The position numbers were made by a program, and so were the translations under genes. Positions 49,636 to 58,804 of a DNA stretch of 63,094 nucleotides are shown piece after piece (position 1 is the first letter of the stretch; the number at the start of each line of letters is the position of its first letter). Below the pieces are notes generated by a model. The model saw only the letters and a program-made list of their open reading frames with translations, made no database searches and had not been told where the DNA came from. The DNA is from an uncultured Muribaculaceae bacterium (GTDB lineage Bacteria > Bacteroidota > Bacteroidia > Bacteroidales > Muribaculaceae), in assembly GCA_910584365.1 (NCBI GenBank), contig CAJUAF010000015.1:1-63094 (forward strand). The letters are read 5' to 3'.

Positions 49636-50802
49636 TCAGTTTTCCCCGGTGGCCGCGAGCTTGTTGCGGAGGGGGTTGGCGTACATATTCAGCATGGTAT
49701 CATACATGAACTGACGCTCTTCGGGGGAGACAGCCTCCAGCCGCACTTTGTCAAGCTGGCCGTTGAAGTACCGGTCATATTCTTCAGCCTCTTCGGCGGA
49801 ATAATGCGCGGCAAATCGGTCGGTATGATTTATCTTGTCGAAAGCGTAATAGTTGACGGGATAAATCATATAGTTGCTGTGGATGGCTTTGTCGATTACG
49901 GCGCAGACATGGCGGACGGTCTCGACTTTGTCTGTGGACTCCAGCATCGGGGCAAGGTCTGGATTGATGTCCCGGCAGATGGAGAAGTGGACTTTCCCCT
50001 TATATTTTAGGATTCCGGTCTCCATGCTCCGGAGGTCATCGCGCTGGGATTTTTTGAATTCGGGGTCACGCCGGCGTGCCAGGAATTCCGTGGCTTTCAG
50101 ATAGTCATTGGGATCGAACTCATAGGAAATAGCCACTGGAGTGATGTTCAGCTCCATCAGTCGGCCGGCGATGTTGTCGGCGTTTCCGCCAAGAGCCAGC
50201 ATCTTGAGAACGGACTCCTGGGTGACGTCGTTGGAATCTTTGGCGCGTCCCTCGCGCTGGGCAATCCAGACGGATTCCTTTTTCTCTCCGATGCAGTAGT
50301 GGATATATCCCGAAAGCTGCTTGGCGGCTTCGAGGGCTTTTGTCAGCCGCAGATTGCGCTTTACGATGATTCCTTTGTTGAGGCGTACAAGATGCTCGAT
50401 CCAGTCATAGATAAGCAGATTGTCCCCGAGGGCGACTTCCTGTGCCGGAAGCCCGCGGCGTATCATCACAAGGCCGAGAAAAGATGCGTCCAGAACGATG
50501 TCGCGATGGTTGGAAATGAACAGCCTGGATTGCGAGGCGTCGATATTCTCCATGCCCGAGTCGGTGACTCCGGCGGTTGTTCCGTCCTCAAGGCGCCTGA
50601 GGATGGAAATCATTATCTGTTTCTGGAAATCGTTTTTGTTGGTAATCCGGCGCAACTGGTTTACGAGCTGTCCGAAATCAGTGCCGGGCAGGACGTAGCC
50701 TATCGCGTTCTCAAATCCCGGGTCGCTGACAAGGCGCTCCATATTCCGGGCGAATTCTTCGTCTTCGTAGGGGGCAATATCTTTGTATTCTTCCGCTATC
50801 AT
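49636..50802 (-). CDS. PlsC-like acyltransferase, long form
   Basis: 388 residues. The catalytic motif reads S-N-H-R-D-I-V-L-D (His99), which is H-x5-D rather than the usual H-x4-D. A later block of the family's substrate-binding kind, I-A-Q-R-E-G-R-A-K-D, is at about 178-187. It has N- and C-terminal extensions and no clear membrane helix. The family adds a second acyl group to lysophosphatidate or related lipids; the acceptor is unknown. A TAACTTTG box on the minus strand at 50867-50860 lies 57 bases upstream of the ATG. Confidence 0.8.
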   Translation of the reverse strand: MIAEEYKDIAPYEDEEFARNMERLVSDPGFENAIGYVLPGTDFGQLVNQLRRITNKNDFQKQIMISILRRLEDGTTAGVTDSGMENIDASQSRLFISNHRDIVLDASFLGLVMIRRGLPAQEVALGDNLLIYDWIEHLVRLNKGIIVKRNLRLTKALEAAKQLSGYIHYCIGEKKESVWIAQREGRAKDSNDVTQESVLKMLALGGNADNIAGRLMELNITPVAISYEFDPNDYLKATEFLARRRDPEFKKSQRDDLRSMETGILKYKGKVHFSICRDINPDLAPMLESTDKVETVRHVCAVIDKAIHSNYMIYPVNYYAFDKINHTDRFAAHYSAEEAEEYDRYFNGQLDKVRLEAVSPEERQFMYDTMLNMYANPLRNKLAATGEN

Positions 50803-50859
50803 GATGATAAGGTTGTATGGCGGGGGAGAGGAAAGAACGGGGAGAGACTATCGTGGGGG

Positions 50860-50867
50860 CAAAGTTA
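50860..50867 (-). promoter_or_regulatory. -7 box of the acyltransferase gene
   Basis: The minus strand reads TAACTTTG at 50867-50860, followed after about 55 bases by the start codon. No strong -33 element was seen. Confidence 0.5.
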
Positions 50868-50988
50868 AATAAAAATGCAGATTATTTAAAGCTTTTCGCG
50901 GAGAATCTCCCGCGCTTTAGGGAATTTTAAGAGACCGGACGGTCACATTTTCCGCCTGAGACATTGGCTGCGCGGTTCCTTCTCTCCG

Positions 50989-51225
50989 TCATTCTCCGGC
51001 GTACTGTAGTACTGTCGGGCTCTCCACGTCGACTCCGAACTCTTTGGCGCGCTGGAGTATGGCGCGGGCCAGGCGCGGTTTGAGATCTTCGGGACAATAG
51101 CGGAAATAGGCTTCGGCGGCGCGTACATGGGCGGCGTCGGGCATGGGGTATTCTCTCCTTTCGGGCAGCCCGAAAACGTTGTCGGGCAATTCCTTCTTTT
51201 CTTCGTAACTGAGGCGGTCGTTCAT
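50989..51225 (-). CDS. small conserved-looking protein of unknown function
   Basis: 78 residues. The pattern L-P-D-N-V-F-G-L-P-E-R-R-E-Y-P-M-P-D-A-A, then A-E-A-Y-F-R-Y-C-P and A-K-E-F-G-V-D-V, resembles small proteins with F-x-x-P-x-x-R-x-x-P-x-x-D-x-x-H-V (DUF6582-like), often annotated as hypothetical in bacteria and phages. No function can be given. It stands alone, leftward, between nhaD and the acyltransferase gene. Confidence 0.65.
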   Translation of the reverse strand: MNDRLSYEEKKELPDNVFGLPERREYPMPDAAHVRAAEAYFRYCPEDLKPRLARAILQRAKEFGVDVESPTVLQYAGE

Positions 51226-51344
51226 AATAACTGATTTTTGATACCGGCGGCACGAAGTACCGTCGATATCGGGTTCAGTTATTATAACAACCGCCTCGGT
51301 TAAAAGTTAGACGCAAAGGAAGGGCGCGTCTTGCGCTATCCGGC

Positions 51345-52682
51345 TCAGATGGAGATAATCAGGGTTTCAAGCCAGATAAATACGATACCGGCGATATATC
51401 CCAGGAGTGCCATCCAGGTGATACGTTTCACATACCACATGAACTGGATTTTCTCGATACCCATGGCCACGACTCCGGCTGCCGAGCCGATGATGAGGAG
51501 CGAGCCGCCGACGCCGGCGCAGAAAGTGAGCAGATGCCAGAAAAGGCCGTCCTCAACGAACAGGGCGGTATAGGCCGGATCGGCTGCGGAGGCAATCATG
51601 TCGGGAGTGGCGACGGGATACATATTCATGCAGGCGGCCACCAGGGGGACGTTGTCGACAATCGAGGAGAGGACGCCGATGATGCCGTTGATTACGTAAA
51701 CTTCATGGAACGTGTCGTTGAGCCAGGTGGCAAGCGCCGAGAGAATTCCGGCCTGCTGGAGCGCGGCGACAGCCAGGAGGATACCGAGGAAGAAAAGAAT
51801 CGTCGACATATCGATGTTCTTCACTACCTGGGAGATACGTCCCTCGATTTTGCCGTCGAGACGGTAGCGGTGGACAATCAGTTCGGTCAGAAGCCAGAGG
51901 ATACCCAGCGACAGGAGGATTCCCATGTAGGGGGGAAGATGGGTTATGGCCTTGAATACCGGGACGAACAGAAGACCGGCCACGCCGCATACGAGAATCA
52001 GCACGGAGAGCTTATGGTGATGCCGGGAAAGGACATATCCCACGCGCTGGTCCGATTCGTTGAGAGCCTCGACGGATTCTTCGGAGATGAAGCGGGTGGC
52101 GATGAACGTAGGCACGATTACGGAAACGAGCGACGGCAACAGCAGGTTGACTATAAGATCGACCGACGAAACGTAGTTTTTCATCCAGAGCATGATGGTC
52201 GTTATGTCGCCGATAGGAGACCAGGCGCCTCCGGCATTGGCGGCCAGCACGATTACGGAGGCGAACATCCAGCGTTCTTTCTGGTCGGAGAGCATACGGC
52301 GCAGCATCATTACCATGATGATGGTGGTGGTCATATTGTCGAGAATACTCGAAAGGAAGAATGCCACGAAAGCCAGCACCCACATCAGGCCCCGTTTGCT
52401 TTTGGCGTGAATGCGGTGTACGATGATATTGAAACCGCCGTAACGGTCTATGAGTTCAACAATTGTCATTGCTCCGATAAGGAAGACCACAATCTCGCAG
52501 GTGTCTCCGAGGGCTTCCACCATGTCGGACTGCAGGTTGGGATCGTGGCCGAGCATAGCGTATGCGCCCCACAGCAGACCGGCCATCATCAGGGCGAAGG
52601 TAGCCTTGTTGACATGGAAAACGTGTTCGAGGGCTATGCCGATATAGCCTATCACGAACAGGACAATCATGAACGTAATCAT
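51345..52682 (-). CDS. nhaD: NhaD-type Na+/H+ antiporter
   Basis: 445 residues and about twelve membrane helices. Family signs: the start MITFMIVLFVIGYIGIALEH, F-L-I-G-A-M-T-I-V-E-L-I-D-R-Y-G-G (about 92-108), L-S-S-I-L-D-N-M-T-T-T (about 134-144, ion site), G-G-A-W-S-P-I-G-D at about 176-184 and S-S-I-V-D-N-V-P near 350. It exchanges internal Na+ (or Li+) for external H+. It follows murA by 55 bp in the same direction and completes a sodium circuit with Nqr. Confidence 0.92.
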   Translation of the reverse strand: MITFMIVLFVIGYIGIALEHVFHVNKATFALMMAGLLWGAYAMLGHDPNLQSDMVEALGDTCEIVVFLIGAMTIVELIDRYGGFNIIVHRIHAKSKRGLMWVLAFVAFFLSSILDNMTTTIIMVMMLRRMLSDQKERWMFASVIVLAANAGGAWSPIGDITTIMLWMKNYVSSVDLIVNLLLPSLVSVIVPTFIATRFISEESVEALNESDQRVGYVLSRHHHKLSVLILVCGVAGLLFVPVFKAITHLPPYMGILLSLGILWLLTELIVHRYRLDGKIEGRISQVVKNIDMSTILFFLGILLAVAALQQAGILSALATWLNDTFHEVYVINGIIGVLSSIVDNVPLVAACMNMYPVATPDMIASAADPAYTALFVEDGLFWHLLTFCAGVGGSLLIIGSAAGVVAMGIEKIQFMWYVKRITWMALLGYIAGIVFIWLETLIISI

Positions 52683-52737
52683 TTCTTTTTTTCAGTTATT
52701 AAGTTAAGGTAGGTGATTTCAGTACATCCGTGGGAGG

Positions 52738-54057
52738 TCAGTCGACTCGGGTTATGGAGGCGCCCAGGAGGTTCAGGCGGTTGTCGATGTCCTCATATCC
52801 GCGGTCGATCTGCTCGATGTTGCCGATTATGCTTGTCCCTTTGGCCGACATGGCTGCCAGGAGCATGGCGATTCCGGCGCGGATGTCGGGGGAGACCATT
52901 TTGTTGCCGCGCAGGGTAAATTTATGGTCGTGGCCGATCACTACGGCGCGATGGGGATCGCAGAGGATGATCTGTGCGCCCATCTCGATCAGGCCGTCCA
53001 CAAAGAACAGACGGCTCTCGAACATTTTCTGATGGATAAGCACGCTGCCGCGGCACTGGGTGGCCACCACGAGCATTACGCTCAGCAGGTCGGGGGTCAG
53101 TCCCGGCCAGGGAGCGTCGGCGATTGTCATAATCGACCCGTCGAGGGCCGTGTCGATGACGTAGTTCTCCTGAGCCGGAATGAAGATGTCGTCCCCTTTC
53201 TGTTCCACGGTGATTCCGAGGCGCCGGAAACTTTCGGGGATGATGCCGAGATTCTGATAGCTGACATCTTTTATCGTAAGAGAACTGCGGGTAAGGGCAG
53301 CCATACCGATAAAACTCCCCACCTCGATCATATCGGGGAGAATCCGGTGGACGGCTCCGCCCGGTTCTTTGCTGAATCCGTTTATCGTCAGAAGATTGGA
53401 CCCGATCCCTTCAATTGCGCAACCCATGTCGGCCAGGAGTTTGCAGAGTTGCTGCACATAAGGTTCGCAAGCGGCGTTGTAGATTGTTGTCGTACCTTCG
53501 GCGCCGGCGGCGGCCATGATGATGTTGGCCGTTCCGGTGACGGAGGCTTCATCCAGCAGCATATAGCATCCGCGGAGCTTCTTGCCCTCAGGCACGTGCA
53601 GCAGATAGGCCCTGCGGGAAGGTTCGTAGACATATTCCGCACCGAGATTTATGAATCCCTGGATATGGGTGTCGACTTTGCGGCGTCCGATTTTGTCGCC
53701 TCCCGGCTTGGGGAAGTATGCTTTCCCGAAACGTGCCAGCAGCGGGCCGACAAGCAATACGGAACCACGCAGGGCGGCCGACCGCTTGATGAAGTCTTCG
53801 CTCAGGACATAGTCCCGGTCGATTTCGTCCGCCACGAAGCGGTAACGCCCTTTCTCGATGCGCGTCACCTTTACTCCCATAAGCTGGAGCATGGTTATCA
53901 GGTTCCTGACATCCCGTATTTCCGGGATGTTGGAAATTTCGACCGGACGGGAGGTCAGGACAACGGCACTGATGACCTGAAGGGCTTCGTTCTTTGCCCC
54001 CTGGGGGGTGATTTCTCCCTGGAGGGTATGGCCTCCTTCTATAATGAATGACGACAT
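52738..54057 (-). CDS. murA: UDP-N-acetylglucosamine 1-carboxyvinyltransferase with Cys-to-Asp active site
   Basis: First committed step of peptidoglycan synthesis: transfer of enolpyruvate to UDP-GlcNAc. 439 residues. The substrate loop G-A-K-N (K22, N23) is intact and the EPSP-like repeated domains are normal. In the loop that reads P-G-G-C-A-I-G in E. coli (Cys115), this protein has P-G-G-D-K-I-G, with Asp121. Asp at this position is known to keep activity and prevent fosfomycin alkylation (Mycobacterium, Chlamydia). It lies 22 bp after murB in the nqr run. Confidence 0.96.
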   Translation of the reverse strand: MSSFIIEGGHTLQGEITPQGAKNEALQVISAVVLTSRPVEISNIPEIRDVRNLITMLQLMGVKVTRIEKGRYRFVADEIDRDYVLSEDFIKRSAALRGSVLLVGPLLARFGKAYFPKPGGDKIGRRKVDTHIQGFINLGAEYVYEPSRRAYLLHVPEGKKLRGCYMLLDEASVTGTANIIMAAAGAEGTTTIYNAACEPYVQQLCKLLADMGCAIEGIGSNLLTINGFSKEPGGAVHRILPDMIEVGSFIGMAALTRSSLTIKDVSYQNLGIIPESFRRLGITVEQKGDDIFIPAQENYVIDTALDGSIMTIADAPWPGLTPDLLSVMLVVATQCRGSVLIHQKMFESRLFFVDGLIEMGAQIILCDPHRAVVIGHDHKFTLRGNKMVSPDIRAGIAMLLAAMSAKGTSIIGNIEQIDRGYEDIDNRLNLLGASITRVD

Positions 54058-54079
54058 TGGCGGTTTTCGTTTAGGCTTG

Positions 54080-55204
54080 TCAGATATGGATTACTTCCGG
54101 AGAGAGGGTGATGCCGAAAACATCCCGGACCCGGGCGATGACTGCCCGCTCGAGGGTGACGACATCGGCTGCGGTGGCTGTTCCCGAAGCGTTGACCAGC
54201 ACCAGGGGCTGTTGCGGCCAGAGGGCGGCGCCTCCCGACGTCATTCCCTTGCATCCGGCTTTGTCTATGAGCCAGGCTGCCGAGAGCTTGAACCGTTGCT
54301 CCGTGCGCGGACATGGTTCCGGATGGAGGGGGTGCATGGCGACCCTGGCCTGCGGGTCGCCGGCGATTTCGCGCCAGCGTTCTGTAATACGGTCGAATTC
54401 ATCCGGCCCTATGACGGGATTCTTGAAGAAACTCCCGGCGCTTCCGGCGTGGGCCGGATCCGGCAGTTTCGAGTCGCGCATCGCCGTGACCGTTTCCCGG
54501 AACAGGAGAGGGGAGAGGGCCCCATTGTCCAGGAGGGCTTTGCGGACAGCCTCTTCTTTATCCCGGAGGTTTTCGGGCAACCCGAGTCGGGAGCCCAGGG
54601 CTCCCACGAGTCCCTGATAACGCAGATTGAAGATCGGTTCTTCAGACAGGTGCAGGGTGGCGGAGCAGACTATGAGGCGTTCTCCGGGGGGAAGATGTTT
54701 GAAGATGGAGTCACGGTAGCCGTAGCGGCACTCTTCTTTCCGCAGGGTCACGAAATCATGAATCGCCGGCGAGTAACACTCGAGGGAGACGACCACGTCC
54801 TTGAATTCCGCTCCGTAGGCCCCTACGTTCTGAACGGCGGCGCCTCCGATGTGGCCAGGGATGCCCGAGAGATTCTCGGTACCCCACAGATTGCGGGAGG
54901 CAAGACGGCTGCACAGATCGTCGAGACATACACCGGCCGTAGCCGTCACCTCGATTCCGGCGTTCGTCTTTCGTTCCTCCACGCGGGACTGCACGGGATG
55001 AAGGAAAGTACGCGCGCTTACGTCGGACGCAAACAGAAGATTGGAGCCTCCGCCGATCACGAAAGCGTCTGCCAGCAGCCCTTCCCGGTCAAGTTCAGGG
55101 AGGTCGGCGAGATAATCGTCATATTCGACAAGACGGCCACATTCGGCCGGGAGGCCGAACGTGGTCATGTCCTGGAGATTTTTCTTTTCGAGAAGTCTTA
55201 TCAT
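54080..55204 (-). CDS. murB: UDP-N-acetylenolpyruvoylglucosamine reductase, type I
   Basis: FAD enzyme that reduces the MurA product with NADPH to UDP-MurNAc. 374 residues. FAD-binding stretch V-I-G-G-G-S-N-L-L (about 48-56), G-I-P-G-H-I-G-G-A (about 114-122), Y-G-Y-R-D-S-I-F-K typical of type I (with the Tyr loop), and the catalytic serine in G-S-A-G-S-F-F-K-N-P, with the final Glu in S-P-E-V. It starts 21 bp after nqrF and is followed by murA. Confidence 0.96.
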   Translation of the reverse strand: MIRLLEKKNLQDMTTFGLPAECGRLVEYDDYLADLPELDREGLLADAFVIGGGSNLLFASDVSARTFLHPVQSRVEERKTNAGIEVTATAGVCLDDLCSRLASRNLWGTENLSGIPGHIGGAAVQNVGAYGAEFKDVVVSLECYSPAIHDFVTLRKEECRYGYRDSIFKHLPPGERLIVCSATLHLSEEPIFNLRYQGLVGALGSRLGLPENLRDKEEAVRKALLDNGALSPLLFRETVTAMRDSKLPDPAHAGSAGSFFKNPVIGPDEFDRITERWREIAGDPQARVAMHPLHPEPCPRTEQRFKLSAAWLIDKAGCKGMTSGGAALWPQQPLVLVNASGTATAADVVTLERAVIARVRDVFGITLSPEVIHI

Positions 55205-55225
55205 GAGGGAAGACAGCGGAGGCGG

Positions 55226-56515
55226 TTAACCTCCGAAGTTGTCGTAGTGGATGTTCTCGGGAGCTACGCCCAGGGAGTCGAGCATCTTGTTGACGGCGGC
55301 GCTCATCGGGCCGGGGCCACACATATAGTATTCGATATCCTCGGGATTCTCGTGGTCCTTGAGGTAGGTGTCGTAGATTACCTGGTGTACGAATCCGGGA
55401 GTGTATTTCACTCCGGCGGCATCGGCCGCGGGATCCGGACGGTCCAGGGCCAGGTGGAACTTGAAGTTGGGGAATTCCTTCTCGAGCTGCAGGAAGTCGT
55501 CGAGATAGAATACTTCGTTGAGGGCGCGGGCGCCGTAGAAATAGTTCATCACCCGGTCCGTAGTCTTCAGGGTCTTGGTCATGTGCATGATCTGGGCGCG
55601 GAGGGGAGCCATCCCGGCGCCGCCGCCAATCCACATCATCTCGTTCTTTGTGTCGAAAATCGGGTGGAAGTCACCGTAAGGTCCGCTCATGATGACCTTG
55701 TCGCCTGGCTTGAGGGTGAAGATGTAGCTGGAGGCTATACCCGGATTGACATCCATGAATCCCACCTCGGGTTTGGGTTTGAAAGGAGGAGTGGCGATTC
55801 GGACGGTGAGCATGAAGCGGTCCCCTTCGGCGGGATAGTTGGCCATGGAGTAGGCGCGTACAGTCGTTTCCGTGTTGACACACTTGAGATCGAAGAGTCC
55901 GAATTTTTTCCATGCGGGGAGATATTCCTCTCCGATGGAGGCTTTGTCGATATCCTTGTCGTAGTCGATGGTGAAGGGGGGAATCTTTATCTGGGCGTAG
56001 GAACCGGGGATGAAGTTCATGTGTTCTCCCTTCGGCAGGGCCACGATGAATTCCTTGATGAAGGTGGCTACGTTCTTGTTCGACACTACCGTACATTCGT
56101 ATTCCTTGATGTCGAGAACCGATGCGGGCACCTTGATGTCAAGATCGTTCTTGACCTTTACCTGACAGGCCAGGCGCCAGTCGTCCTTGATTTCCTTGCG
56201 GGTGAAATGCACGGCCTCGGTCGGCAGGATTTCACCTCCGCCGGCGGTGACCTGTACCTTGCACTGGCCGCAGCTGCCTTTGCCTCCGCAGGCCGAGGGG
56301 AGGAACACGTTCCTGGTTGCCATGGCCGACAGCAGTGGCTGACCGGACGCTACCTCTACTTTCTTGTCCCCGTTGATGGTGACGGTGACATTGCCCGAGC
56401 TGACCAGATATTTCTTGGCTACTAACAGGATTACCACCAGCAGCAGAGTCATTGCCAGGAAAATCCCGACACCGCTGATTACGGTAGGCCAGAGAGTTGA
56501 TTGAAGTGCTATCAT
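55226..56515 (-). CDS. nqrF: Na+-NQR subunit F, NADH dehydrogenase entry
   Basis: 429 residues. One N-terminal helix, a 2Fe-2S ferredoxin domain with C76, C82, C85 (C-G-G-K-G-S-C-G-Q-C) and C117, an FAD domain with R-A-Y-S-M-A-N-Y-P and a C-terminal NADH domain with G-G-G-A-G-M-A-P and Y-Y-M-C-G-P-G-P. It takes electrons from NADH into the sodium pump. Last nqr gene; murB follows after 21 bp. Confidence 0.97.
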   Translation of the reverse strand: MIALQSTLWPTVISGVGIFLAMTLLLVVILLVAKKYLVSSGNVTVTINGDKKVEVASGQPLLSAMATRNVFLPSACGGKGSCGQCKVQVTAGGGEILPTEAVHFTRKEIKDDWRLACQVKVKNDLDIKVPASVLDIKEYECTVVSNKNVATFIKEFIVALPKGEHMNFIPGSYAQIKIPPFTIDYDKDIDKASIGEEYLPAWKKFGLFDLKCVNTETTVRAYSMANYPAEGDRFMLTVRIATPPFKPKPEVGFMDVNPGIASSYIFTLKPGDKVIMSGPYGDFHPIFDTKNEMMWIGGGAGMAPLRAQIMHMTKTLKTTDRVMNYFYGARALNEVFYLDDFLQLEKEFPNFKFHLALDRPDPAADAAGVKYTPGFVHQVIYDTYLKDHENPEDIEYYMCGPGPMSAAVNKMLDSLGVAPENIHYDNFGG

Positions 56516-56537
56516 TGTCGTAGTTTTTGTCGGGGGG

Positions 56538-57155
56538 TTAAAGTTTGATGCCCAGGAAGCTCATGAAGGCGATTCCCATGAGGGCGCAGAGGATGAAGGT
56601 GATGCCGATGCCGCGCAGGGGGGCCGGGACGTTGGAGTAGGAGGAGACGCGCTCGCGGATGGCGGCGATGGCGGTGATGGCCAGGAGCCATCCGATACCC
56701 CAGCCGGCGCCGGCGCAGGTGGCTGTCCAGGCGTTGGCGAATCCGCGCTGCTGCATGAACAGGGAGCCGCCGAGGATGGCGCAGTTCACGGCGATAAGGG
56801 GCAGGAAGATACCCAGCGACGCGTAGAGCGAGGGGGAATATTTCTCGACTGTCATCTCCACAAGCTGGGTCAGCGACGCGATTACGGCGATGAACATTAT
56901 CAGGGAGAGGAAGCTCAGGTCAACTTCGGCATATTCGGGGCCGAGCCACGCCAGGGCGCCGGCTTTCAGCACGTAGTTCTCGAGCAGGAAGTTGATGGGG
57001 AGTGTGACAATAAGCATGAAGGTCACGGCCACGCCCAGTCCGAATGCCGTCTTGACATTCTTGGACACTGCCAGGAAAGAACACATTCCCAGGAAGTAGG
57101 CGAACACCATGTTGTCGACGAAAATCGACCGGATGAAAAGATTCAGATTTTCCAT
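56538..57155 (-). CDS. nqrE: Na+-NQR subunit E
   Basis: 205 residues, six helices. Start N-L-F-I-R-S-I-F-V-D-N-M-V-F-A-Y-F-L-G-M-C followed by S-F-L-A-V-S, and L-E-N-Y-V-L, are characteristic. Conserved Cys residues in the first and fourth helices (F-L-G-M-C and V-N-C-A-I-L) bind the buried Fe centre shared with NqrD. 22 bp precede nqrF. Confidence 0.96.
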   Translation of the reverse strand: MENLNLFIRSIFVDNMVFAYFLGMCSFLAVSKNVKTAFGLGVAVTFMLIVTLPINFLLENYVLKAGALAWLGPEYAEVDLSFLSLIMFIAVIASLTQLVEMTVEKYSPSLYASLGIFLPLIAVNCAILGGSLFMQQRGFANAWTATCAGAGWGIGWLLAITAIAAIRERVSSYSNVPAPLRGIGITFILCALMGIAFMSFLGIKL

Positions 57156-57193
57156 TGTCTCTGTAACTTCTGTTTATCAGGAATGTTTGCGGT

Positions 57194-57820
57194 TTATTTC
57201 TCCTGGAGATCCTTGTTGCGGGAACGGTGTACCCAGATGATGCAGGCCACCACGATAAGAGCCATGGGGGGAAGGATCATCAGGCCGTTGTTGGCGTAGC
57301 CGGCGTCGTAGGCGCACTGGGGAATCACCTGGAAGCCCAGCAGCGTGCCGCTTCCGAGGAGTTCGCGGAAGAAGCCTACGATGATGAGGATGATTGCATA
57401 GCCGATGCCGTTGCCGACTCCGTCAAGGAACGAGGGCCAGGGCTTGTTGCCCATGGCGAAGGCCTCGAGGCGACCCATGAGGATACAGTTGGTTATAATC
57501 AGGCCGATAAACACCGACAGCTGTTTGCTGACGTCGTATGCGTAGGCCAGCAGAAGCTGGTTGACGATGATAACCAGGGCAGCCACTACGACGAGCTGTA
57601 CGATGATTCGGATATTTGTGGGGATGGTGTTGCGGATGAGCGAGATGATGACGTTCGAGAAGGCCAGTACCGCGATTACCGAGATTCCCATTACGATTGC
57701 CGGTTCCAGCTTGGCGGTTACGGCCAGACAGGAGCAGATGCCCAGCACCTGGACAATCACCGGGTTATCCTTTGAGAAAGGATTGAAGAATATTTGTCTG
57801 TTATTGATCTTTTCGGCCAT
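57194..57820 (-). CDS. nqrD: Na+-NQR subunit D
   Basis: 208 residues, six helices, homologous to NqrE with inverted topology. Motifs D-N-P-V-I-V-Q-V-L-G-I-C, I-T-N-C-I-L-M-G-R-L-E-A-F-A (about 115-128) and the acidic-polar loops fit the family; the two Cys (L-G-I-C, T-N-C) supply the Fe ligands with NqrE. Between nqrC and nqrE. Confidence 0.96.
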   Translation of the reverse strand: MAEKINNRQIFFNPFSKDNPVIVQVLGICSCLAVTAKLEPAIVMGISVIAVLAFSNVIISLIRNTIPTNIRIIVQLVVVAALVIIVNQLLLAYAYDVSKQLSVFIGLIITNCILMGRLEAFAMGNKPWPSFLDGVGNGIGYAIILIIVGFFRELLGSGTLLGFQVIPQCAYDAGYANNGLMILPPMALIVVACIIWVHRSRNKDLQEK

Positions 57821-57899
57821 GACTTCAGGTTTATGGCGTTAAGTTGGTTTAGCGGGTAAAAATTAGAATCGGAGACGGCAGAGAGCCGCAGGGTGTGCC

Positions 57900-58751
57900 T
57901 TATTCGGCAATAGTGGCCGCGGCACTGACTTTTTCGCCGGGTTCGGCGGTGACGACATCCTCGGCGGTGAGTTGCCGGCTGAAGGTCGTCTTGTCGTCGG
58001 CGGTCAGCGGCTGGGCGTTGCCGTCGGCGCCTGACACATGAGCTGCGGCGAGGGTCTCGAGCCACGCCCGGTAGGGCTGGAGGCAGTTGTCGAACATCGA
58101 GCCCACACCCTTGGATGTGATTGTGCCTCCGGAAATGCCGTCGACGAAGTCTACATCGGGATTCAGCGGTTTCTGGCCCTTCTTTACAACTTCAATGGGA
58201 TAGAAGTTGCCGTTCTTGAAGAGTTGGCGCCCGGGGAACTGGTCGGTGAAAGCGGGCTTTGTGATTTCGGCTCCGAGACCCGGAGTCTCTCCCTGGTGGT
58301 CGAAGAACGCACCGTAAATCGTGGAGCCGTCATCGTCGAAGGAGACGTAGCCCCAGATAGGACCCCACAGTCCCATACCGGCCAGGGGGAGGATATATTT
58401 TGTGCCGGCATCGGGAAGCTGGCAGACATAGACGGGGAGCTGACGCTGGTCAGCGGGCTTCTTGGCTTCGGCGGCCACGTCGATGCCGAAGGCTTCCACT
58501 CCGGAAATCTCTTCTCCCTTGGTGTTGACAACCAGCTGTTTCGTTATATATTTCTCAAAGTCTGCGATGACAGTGGCGCGGGTGGTGGAGATATGCACAG
58601 ACTGGAGAATCTGGCTTTTTTTGTCGGCCTGTGCGTTTTCATTCTGGCGGTCCTTGAGGGACATGGAAGTGAACGCCAGAGCCGCCCCGACCACGATTAC
58701 GAGTACCGTGATGTAGACTATCGTGTAGACGTTGCTTTGCTTGTTAATCAT
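57900..58751 (-). CDS. nqrC: Na+-NQR subunit C
   Basis: 283 residues. One N-terminal helix (V-Y-I-T-V-L-V-I-V-V-G-A-A-L) and a periplasmic FMN domain. The covalent FMN motif reads D-G-I-S-G-G-T-I-T-S (T210 as acceptor; the usual form is S-G-A-T). The C-terminal 60 residues are longer than in Vibrio and low in conserved motifs. Confidence 0.93.
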   Translation of the reverse strand: MINKQSNVYTIVYITVLVIVVGAALAFTSMSLKDRQNENAQADKKSQILQSVHISTTRATVIADFEKYITKQLVVNTKGEEISGVEAFGIDVAAEAKKPADQRQLPVYVCQLPDAGTKYILPLAGMGLWGPIWGYVSFDDDGSTIYGAFFDHQGETPGLGAEITKPAFTDQFPGRQLFKNGNFYPIEVVKKGQKPLNPDVDFVDGISGGTITSKGVGSMFDNCLQPYRAWLETLAAAHVSGADGNAQPLTADDKTTFSRQLTAEDVVTAEPGEKVSAAATIAE

Positions 58752-58804
58752 CTTTTCTCGGACTTAAAATGCTTGCGAATCAAGAAAATTTCTGCTTGCC
58801 GGAA

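Noticed and set aside
51240..51270. Imperfect 11-bp inverted repeat (GATACCGGCGG / CCGTCGATATC) between nhaD and the small gene
   Set aside because: One wobble and one mismatch in the stem, and no U-run follows on the minus strand; not convincing as a terminator.
54008..56425. 805-codon open frame on the + strand
   Set aside because: Lies wholly opposite murB, nqrF and the end of murA; low complexity His/Glu/Gly-rich translation typical of the antisense of GC-rich genes.
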